A stretch of DNA of 11,534 nt. Origin: Pseudomonadota bacterium (GTDB lineage Bacteria; SAR324; XYD2-FULL-50-16; JAHJRI01). How positions within the stretch are numbered: the stretch's first letter is position 1; each line of letters begins with the position of its first letter. The position numbers and the translations under genes were made by a program. Of this stretch, positions 7,762 through 11,534 are shown piece by piece. Below the pieces are notes generated by a model. The model saw nothing but the letters and a program-made list of their open reading frames with translations. It was not told the origin of the DNA and did not search any database. The stretch lies in the NCBI GenBank assembly GCA_022360105.1, contig JAKSDL010000523.1, positions 1 through 11,534 of the forward strand, given 5' to 3'.

Positions 7762-8687
7762 TAATTATGTTGTCTCATGAATTTTATAGCTTTTTGAATA
7801 ATAGTTGAGTCTTTGTTGGTCACACTAAGAACCAAATCTGCATGCTCAAATCCTTTCAGGGTTTCCAACCTGACATTCCAGTTTTCTATCTGCGCTTTTT
7901 CTGAAAATTGTCGGCATTGCTCAAATACAAAGGGGTAGTCGTCAGAACCGATAATGACGTTAAGTGGAGGTGCTTTGCTGCTCCAAAACTCAATTGGAGA
8001 TCTTCTGCGCAAGTCATCGTCACTGGAGCCAAAAACAGGGAAGACAATTTCCCGGTTGAAATCACTGGTTTGGAATTCTTTCATGTGAACGATGTCCAGA
8101 ATTGGGGATAAGGCAACTATTGATCGCACATTGGAGTGGTCATTGAGCCCAACCATCGCAACCAGATGACCACCCGCAGAGTGACCGATCAAATGAATCT
8201 GATCGCCATCACCCCCGTATTCACCTGCATGTGCACCAACCCACGCAACTGCTGTCCGAACATCGTTAATCTGCCCATCAATCCGACTCTCGGGGAACAA
8301 ACGATAGGAAATCACAGCCGTTAAAAATCCCTGTTGAGCCAAAGCAAAACCAAAATTCCAATAAAGTCCTGTCACCGGCCTGAAATATCTTTTATCCTGG
8401 TTTTTCCAATAGCCACCGTGGACAAAAACAGCAACAGGAGAAACTCCCGGGCTACTTCTGGGTATAAAGAGATCCAACCTTTGCTTTAGGTTGCTGTTTG
8501 GGGGATTGTAATCAATGTCTTCGATAACGTTTACTTCATTGGCGAGGCGAATAGGTGCGGTTGAATTTTTAATGACTGCACAACCGGATGCCATCAATAC
8601 TAAACTTAACCCTGGTAGCACAAATCGGGAGATTGCTGACTTAGCTGCCTCAGTTAATGTGATATGTTTAAAAAAAGGTTGCGGCAT
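7761..8687 (-). CDS. Exported alpha/beta hydrolase (esterase, COG0657-like), probable lipoprotein, 308 aa
   Basis: Serine hydrolase of the BD-FAE/Aes-like group, expected to cleave ester bonds outside the cytoplasm. After a basic n-region, a hydrophobic stretch (22-35) ends in LMASGC, which fits a lipobox with Cys36, though Ala rather than Leu at -3 is not ideal. The catalytic parts are complete: oxyanion motif HGG (90-92, VHGGYW), nucleophile Ser170 in GHSAGG, acid Asp249 or Asp250 (GSDDYPF) and His282 (FEHADL). It is first in a two-gene operon with the receptor cyclase, overlapping by a single base (TAATG). This suggests the hydrolase could generate or remove a ligand for the cyclase; that link is inference. 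The substrate is unknown. The start has only a weak ribosome site, and a shorter start is possible. Confidence 0.9.
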   Translation of the reverse strand: MPQPFFKHITLTEAAKSAISRFVLPGLSLVLMASGCAVIKNSTAPIRLANEVNVIEDIDYNPPNSNLKQRLDLFIPRSSPGVSPVAVFVHGGYWKNQDKRYFRPVTGLYWNFGFALAQQGFLTAVISYRLFPESRIDGQINDVRTAVAWVGAHAGEYGGDGDQIHLIGHSAGGHLVAMVGLNDHSNVRSIVALSPILDIVHMKEFQTSDFNREIVFPVFGSSDDDLRRRSPIEFWSSKAPPLNVIIGSDDYPFVFEQCRQFSEKAQIENWNVRLETLKGFEHADLVLSVTNKDSTIIQKAIKFMRQHN

Positions 8688-9296
8688 TTCTCAGTTATTA
8701 GATTAATTTTCCCTTATCTAAGCTAATGATATTATGAATTTTCCCCTCATCAGCACTGTTAAACTCGGAACAAAGTTTCATAAGGTGCCCAACGATTTAA
8801 ACAACGTTAATTTGGTGCTTGAAAACATTGGTTTTATTAAATCACTCAAGTTTCGCACCCTTGTTTTATGCTATCAGTGGCTCTGCAGTTCACTGGGGAA
8901 GATGACTTTTATATAAAAGCTATTAGCTACCGGCAGTTAGCTTTTAGCTTTAAATTGAGCACCTTCGGTACGTTTACATTGATACTCAAAATAATGGAGC
9001 GAAGCGAGTCGTATCAAAGCTAGCAGCTGATCAGCCAAATGCATTTAACTGAATAGCTGATGGTGGTTTTACACCATATAAATCATCTACTGCAAAAACA
9101 GGTGCGAAACGTGAGTTAAATCATTAAAATCTGCTCGATGTTATTATTTTACCAACATATCATAAAGACGCAAACCAACCCCCCATTTTCGGCTTTGCCT
9201 TCGGAGGGCAATTGGTTAATAATCTATTACACAACAAAACAGGTACCTTCTGACTCAATTTAGCCTTTCCGGCACCATTGCAACAAAAGTGTCTCT
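8688..9296. other. 609-base intergenic region containing a MITE
   Basis: No coding frame is supported. Most of the space is the 271-bp inverted-repeat element at 8845-9115. Right of it lies an imperfect hairpin with outer arms AACCAA (9173-9178) and TTGGTT (9212-9217) and an inner CCC/GGG pairing. Promoters for the divergent hydrolase operon (minus) and the VanZ-like gene (plus) must lie here, but none stands out. Confidence 0.6.
8845..9115. mobile_element. MITE: 271-bp non-autonomous element with terminal inverted repeats and 8-bp target duplication
   Basis: The left end CTCAAGTTTCGCACC (8845-8859) and right end GGTGCGAAACGTGAG (9101-9115) are inverted repeats with 14 of 15 matches; a weaker match continues inward (TTGTTTTATGC against GCAAAAACA). 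The element is bracketed by exact direct copies of TTAAATCA at 8837-8844 and 9116-9123, as left by transposition. Inside there is no gene but several stems: TTGATAC (8979-8985) with GTATCAA (9011-9017), and ATGGTG (9060-9065) with CACCAT (9072-9077). An 8-bp duplication implies mobilisation in trans by a DDE transposase. The parent insertion-sequence family is not identified. Confidence 0.8.
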
Positions 9297-9809
9297 ATGC
9301 TTCTGCTACTCTTAAAAACTGTCTGGTTGCTTAACCTCCTTATAATTCCAACGCTTTCGATAAAAGGTCGCCCGTTGCAACGATATGTTGCGGAAACGAT
9401 CTCAGACGCACAACTGGCATTATTTTTTTTAATCGTCAGTATCGTTTTGTTGGGATCTTTGGTGTATTATCTTCGGCAAAAACAGATGGCCGGCAGATGG
9501 GTTCACCTGGTGTGGGGAGCCTTGGTATTCATCATTATTCCCTTACTCCTTCCTACCGTTGCAGAACGACTTCATTTCATCGTTTTTGGTCTGTTTGGCT
9601 TTTTCTCTTTTCAGCTGTTTGGATTAAAAAAAGCAATTTGGATCTGCCTCGTGGTAGGTTTATCAGACGAAATACTGCAATGGTGGCTTCCGGAAAGATA
9701 CGGCGATTGGCGCGATGTCGGTTTTAACTGGCTTGCTTGTCTTGCCGGTATTTTGCTTAACCGCAATTTAAGACTCGACCATGAAAAAGATTACCCTGTT
9801 AGTGATTAG
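9297..9809 (+). CDS. VanZ-like integral membrane protein, 170 aa
   Basis: Small polytopic inner-membrane protein of the VanZ family, whose founder gives low-level teicoplanin resistance but whose molecular activity is generally unknown. Hydrophobic segments lie near 1-21, 38-60, 68-88, 92-110, 112-124 and 143-155. The C-terminal family signature is clear in the segment 124-150: Glu125, Gln128, Pro132, Arg134, Asp137, Asp140 and Asn144 follow the E-x2-Q-x3-P-x-R-x2-D-x2-D-x3-N spacing, and His93 is also at a commonly conserved place. No Shine-Dalgarno precedes the ATG at 9297; the next in-frame ATG (residue 64) would remove the first two helices, so the longer start is kept. The stop lies 29 bases inside the following gene, implying a shared transcript. 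An antibiotic-resistance role should not be assumed. Confidence 0.85.
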   Translation: MLLLLLKTVWLLNLLIIPTLSIKGRPLQRYVAETISDAQLALFFLIVSIVLLGSLVYYLRQKQMAGRWVHLVWGALVFIIIPLLLPTVAERLHFIVFGLFGFFSFQLFGLKKAIWICLVVGLSDEILQWWLPERYGDWRDVGFNWLACLAGILLNRNLRLDHEKDYPVSD

Positions 9810-10602
9810 TTTTCTGATTTATTCAAACCTCTGTGCAAATGATAGAATCATTGTTCTTGATGTCGGAGAAGGTCAAGCGGTGCTGTTAAAACAGGACAAT
9901 GTCGGTACTTTGATCGATGTTGGACATCCGGGAATGTCAGCCCGTGTGTTGCAGCAATTGATGTTCTATCAGGTCGATGACCTTGCTTACATAATTTTGA
10001 CTCATCTCCACTCTGATCATGCGGGAGGTTATTTCCGTTTAAGAGAGGCCTTCCCGGATGCAACAATCCTCCACAGTGGGCACCCTTTGCCGGACAATGT
10101 AACACCGGATCTGGTTCGGTGGGTGAATCTCGCATTAAAGAAAGATAAGAAACAAAAAAAGATCCTGGGAGGCAGTGAGATACGCTGGCAAAACTTCATT
10201 CTACGCTTCCTCTGGCCCTATCAATTTAAAAGTAATAATTTAAATCGACACTCCCTGGTCATTCAAATTGAAATTGGACAAGCAAAAACGCTGCTCATGG
10301 GCGATGCTGACAAGGTCGTTGAAAGAGCCCTTTTGGAATCGGGTGCTATTGGTCCGGTGCATGTGTTAATTGCAGGACATCATGGATCTTCTGAAACAGG
10401 TGACATTGAGTTTTTAAAGGCGCTTGCTCCCGAATTCTCTGTGGTCTCTGTCAATGCCAACAATATTCGCGGCTATCCGGATGCTGCTACATTATCGACT
10501 CTTAAACGATTTAGTGGGAAACTCCTGAGAACCGACCAACACGGCGACATATGCTTTGATTTGAATAAAACACCAGGTATGCCTTTACAACTTTGCAAAT
10601 AA
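9781..10602 (+). CDS. Exported ComEC-like metallo-beta-lactamase-fold hydrolase, 273 aa
   Basis: Metal-dependent hydrolase resembling the C-terminal MBL domain of ComEC/Rec2 DNA-uptake proteins but free-standing and exported. A signal peptide (MKK, hydrophobic core, then about NLCAND) covers residues 1-20, which also supports this start despite its 29-base overlap with the VanZ-like gene. The metal-binding set is complete: the HxHxDH motif is THLHSDHAGG (His75, His77, Asp79, His80), with Asp175 (LLMGDAD) and His200-His201 (AGHHGS). The final part, with SVNANNIRGYPD and LLRTDQHGDI, follows the ComEC pattern in which N-x-YGHP precedes R-T-D-x-D/H-G. There is no ComEC channel or OB domain here. 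The fold suggests a periplasmic phosphodiesterase or nuclease, but the substrate is unproven. It is convergent with the PilZ gene. Confidence 0.88.
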   Translation: MKKITLLVISFLIYSNLCANDRIIVLDVGEGQAVLLKQDNVGTLIDVGHPGMSARVLQQLMFYQVDDLAYIILTHLHSDHAGGYFRLREAFPDATILHSGHPLPDNVTPDLVRWVNLALKKDKKQKKILGGSEIRWQNFILRFLWPYQFKSNNLNRHSLVIQIEIGQAKTLLMGDADKVVERALLESGAIGPVHVLIAGHHGSSETGDIEFLKALAPEFSVVSVNANNIRGYPDAATLSTLKRFSGKLLRTDQHGDICFDLNKTPGMPLQLCK

Positions 10603-10644
10603 AAAAATGCGATCCGCCCACCACCCTGAGCCACACCGGGTCGC
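10601..10644 (-). terminator. Probable intrinsic terminator for the PilZ gene
   Basis: On the minus strand GCGACCC (10644-10638) and GGATCGC (10615-10609) form a 7-position stem with one C-A mismatch, followed by TGCA-type bases and a run of seven T (10607-10601). The loop is 22 bases and C/G-rich. It starts 25 bases past the PilZ stop; the T-run overlaps the last two bases of the convergent MBL gene. Confidence 0.45.
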
Positions 10645-10668
10645 TGCACCTTATCCCGCAGCTGTCCG

Positions 10669-11007
10669 CTAACCCTGTCTTTCCAGGTACCTGGTGTATT
10701 TTTGCAGCAACTCGCTTTCCTCGTCATTCAAGCCTACAAACTGAATACCCACTTCCTGTTTTCCCTCTTGCTCGATAGTATAGACGATTTTTCCTTCGCA
10801 GCGCATCTCTTCCATTCCCTCTTCAAGCTCAATATCAAAAATGAAAAGATATTCTTCCGTCCCGGTTTGTTCAACTTTTTTGTCGATCCTGACCAACAAT
10901 CCCGATTCACTGATGTTGACACCTTCACACCGGAACGATTCGCTGTTTCGTGACATCTCAATCATCTGGTGGATGTCATACCGTTTACTTTTTCGTCTTT
11001 CTTCCAT
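10669..11007 (-). CDS. PilZ-domain c-di-GMP-binding protein, 112 aa
   Basis: Stand-alone PilZ domain, a receptor for cyclic di-GMP that typically alters motility, polysaccharide export or adhesion by contacting a partner. The first binding motif is RRKSKR (Arg5 and Arg9 fit RxxxR) and the second is NISESG (Asn31, Ser33, Gly36 fit N/DxSxxG). Both ligand-binding elements are intact. The remainder is the expected beta-barrel, with a C-terminal helix rich in Glu and Leu. Length is normal for a single-domain PilZ protein. No Shine-Dalgarno is evident before the ATG at 11007. A perfect 9-bp hairpin lies 39 bases upstream. No diguanylate cyclase or pilus gene is in view, so the output pathway is unknown. 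Confidence 0.9.
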   Translation of the reverse strand: MEERRKSKRYDIHQMIEMSRNSESFRCEGVNISESGLLVRIDKKVEQTGTEEYLFIFDIELEEGMEEMRCEGKIVYTIEQEGKQEVGIQFVGLNDEESELLQKYTRYLERQG

Positions 11008-11364
11008 AATTCAGAGGCAGTAGCACTTTGACGGTTTTTAAAGAGCTTGTTCAAATGTGATTGAACAAGTCGGTTGATAGGATACCCGGCACTGATGACA
11101 TCTATAGGATATCAGGGGATAGTATACTAAAATATTCGGCAATAGGCGAATTCTTATCCGATTTTAATTGAATGTATTTCAAGGAAAACATTTTTTTAAC
11201 CAGGGGTCACGAAGTCTATTATCCCTGATTAATCGCCTGTTCAGAAATAAGTATTATGTCCACCGATTTCACAAAAAATTACCACGAATCTCAATCCTGC
11301 TCTGACCTTTTGACCTTAAGAATTTAAAGACATACGAAAAGTCACCTGCATTTGGTGCATAATA
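11008..11364. other. 357-base intergenic region upstream of the PilZ gene
   Basis: No gene is supported. Contents are the hairpin at 11046-11069, two copies of ATAGGATA (11077-11084 and 11104-11111, 27 bases apart), the small palindrome AGTATACT near 11121-11128 that could serve as a minus-strand -10 (TATACT), and CAGGG/CCCTG arms (11201-11205, 11223-11227) of weak significance. The PilZ promoter presumably lies here. Confidence 0.5.
11046..11069. repeat. Perfect 9-bp inverted repeat upstream of the PilZ gene
   Basis: CTTGTTCAA (11046-11054) and TTGAACAAG (11061-11069) surround ATGTGA. On the minus strand it is followed by CTCTTTAAAAACC, not a clean T-run. It could be a regulator-binding operator for the PilZ gene or a weak terminator for the minus-strand gene at the right edge. 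Confidence 0.5.
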
Positions 11365-11534
11365 TTATTCAGGTTCGCAGAATTCTGCTTTTAACGCTTC
11401 TTCCACTCGTTTGCCCATTTGATCCACCATATCGTGCGCGTACTCGGCAACTTGCAAGGCTTCGTGCTTCCCGGGTCGCAGCTTGTGGTCTGCGGTGTCC
11501 GTAGCCAGGGCAGCAAGACCTTTAATCATAAAAT
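11365..11534 (-). CDS. Unrecognised gene, minus strand, open at the right edge (54 residues visible from a possible ATG)
   Basis: An open frame enters from the right edge and ends at TAA (11365-11367). From the ATG at 11529-11527 it gives 54 residues, starting MIKGLAALATDTADHKLRPG and ending AEFCEPE; the frame stays open upstream to the edge, so the true start may lie outside. GC-rich third positions and a charged, amphipathic helical character (VAEYAHDMVDQM, RVEEALKAE) look like genuine coding sequence. I do not recognise a family. Either the C-terminal tail of a larger protein or a complete small helical protein fits. Confidence 0.5.
   Translation of the reverse strand, partial: FMIKGLAALATDTADHKLRPGKHEALQVAEYAHDMVDQMGKRVEEALKAEFCEPE

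Noticed and set aside
8734..8916. 60-codon plus-strand frame upstream of the VanZ-like gene
   Set aside because: It crosses the left end of the MITE, has no ribosome site and low-complexity composition.
1..11534. CRISPR array, tRNA, rRNA or replication origin
   Set aside because: No regularly spaced repeats, no tRNA- or rRNA-like segments and no iterons or DnaA-box clusters were seen on either strand.

Overview
The window looks like chromosomal DNA of a motile, environmental Gram-negative bacterium of moderate to low GC. The evidence is a lipoprotein-type esterase, periplasmic sensor domains, a transmembrane chemoreceptor, a PilZ (c-di-GMP) protein and an integron-type attC site. The gene set fits Proteobacteria or Desulfobacterota, but nothing here fixes the taxon. 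There are no rRNA or tRNA genes, no CRISPR array and no intact transposase.

Layout. (1) 1-447 is AT-rich and has no supported gene; its right end carries a compact promoter. (2) 460-1037 is a mazEF toxin-antitoxin pair, followed directly by a 54-bp attC-like recombination site (1041-1094). This suggests the pair is, or was, an integron gene cassette. (3) 1134-1337 is a cluster of three palindromes. (4) A large HBM-type methyl-accepting chemotaxis protein (1376-3415, minus) has a possible CheR-docking tail. (5) A 534-base divergent intergenic region separates it from a receiver-PAS-PAS-LuxR regulator (3950-5491, plus) with a long, structured leader. (6) A two-gene minus-strand operon (8687 to 5545) encodes an exported alpha/beta hydrolase and, overlapping it by one base, a seven-helix class III adenylate cyclase with a sugar-binding-like periplasmic domain. 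(7) 8688-9296 holds a 271-bp non-coding element with inverted ends and an 8-bp target duplication, i.e. a MITE. (8) A plus-strand pair encodes a VanZ-like membrane protein and an exported ComEC-type metallo-beta-lactamase-fold protein, overlapping by 29 bases. (9) A convergent small PilZ protein follows (10669-11007, minus). (10) After a hairpin-bearing gap, the C-terminal end or whole of an unrecognised small minus-strand gene runs into the right edge.

Functionally most of the window is signal reception: chemotaxis (MCP), cAMP (cyclase), c-di-GMP (PilZ) and a PAS-sensing transcription factor. No partner genes (cheW, cheA, a cognate histidine kinase, a cAMP receptor) are present, so these are orphan sensors acting on machinery encoded elsewhere. 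Mobile DNA is represented by two short non-coding marks, the attC site beside mazEF and the MITE, plus possible palindromic repeats. I see no clear multi-gene undescribed system. The best candidates for follow-up are the integron-cassette mazEF, the MITE, the translationally coupled hydrolase-cyclase pair and the VanZ/ComEC-like pair.
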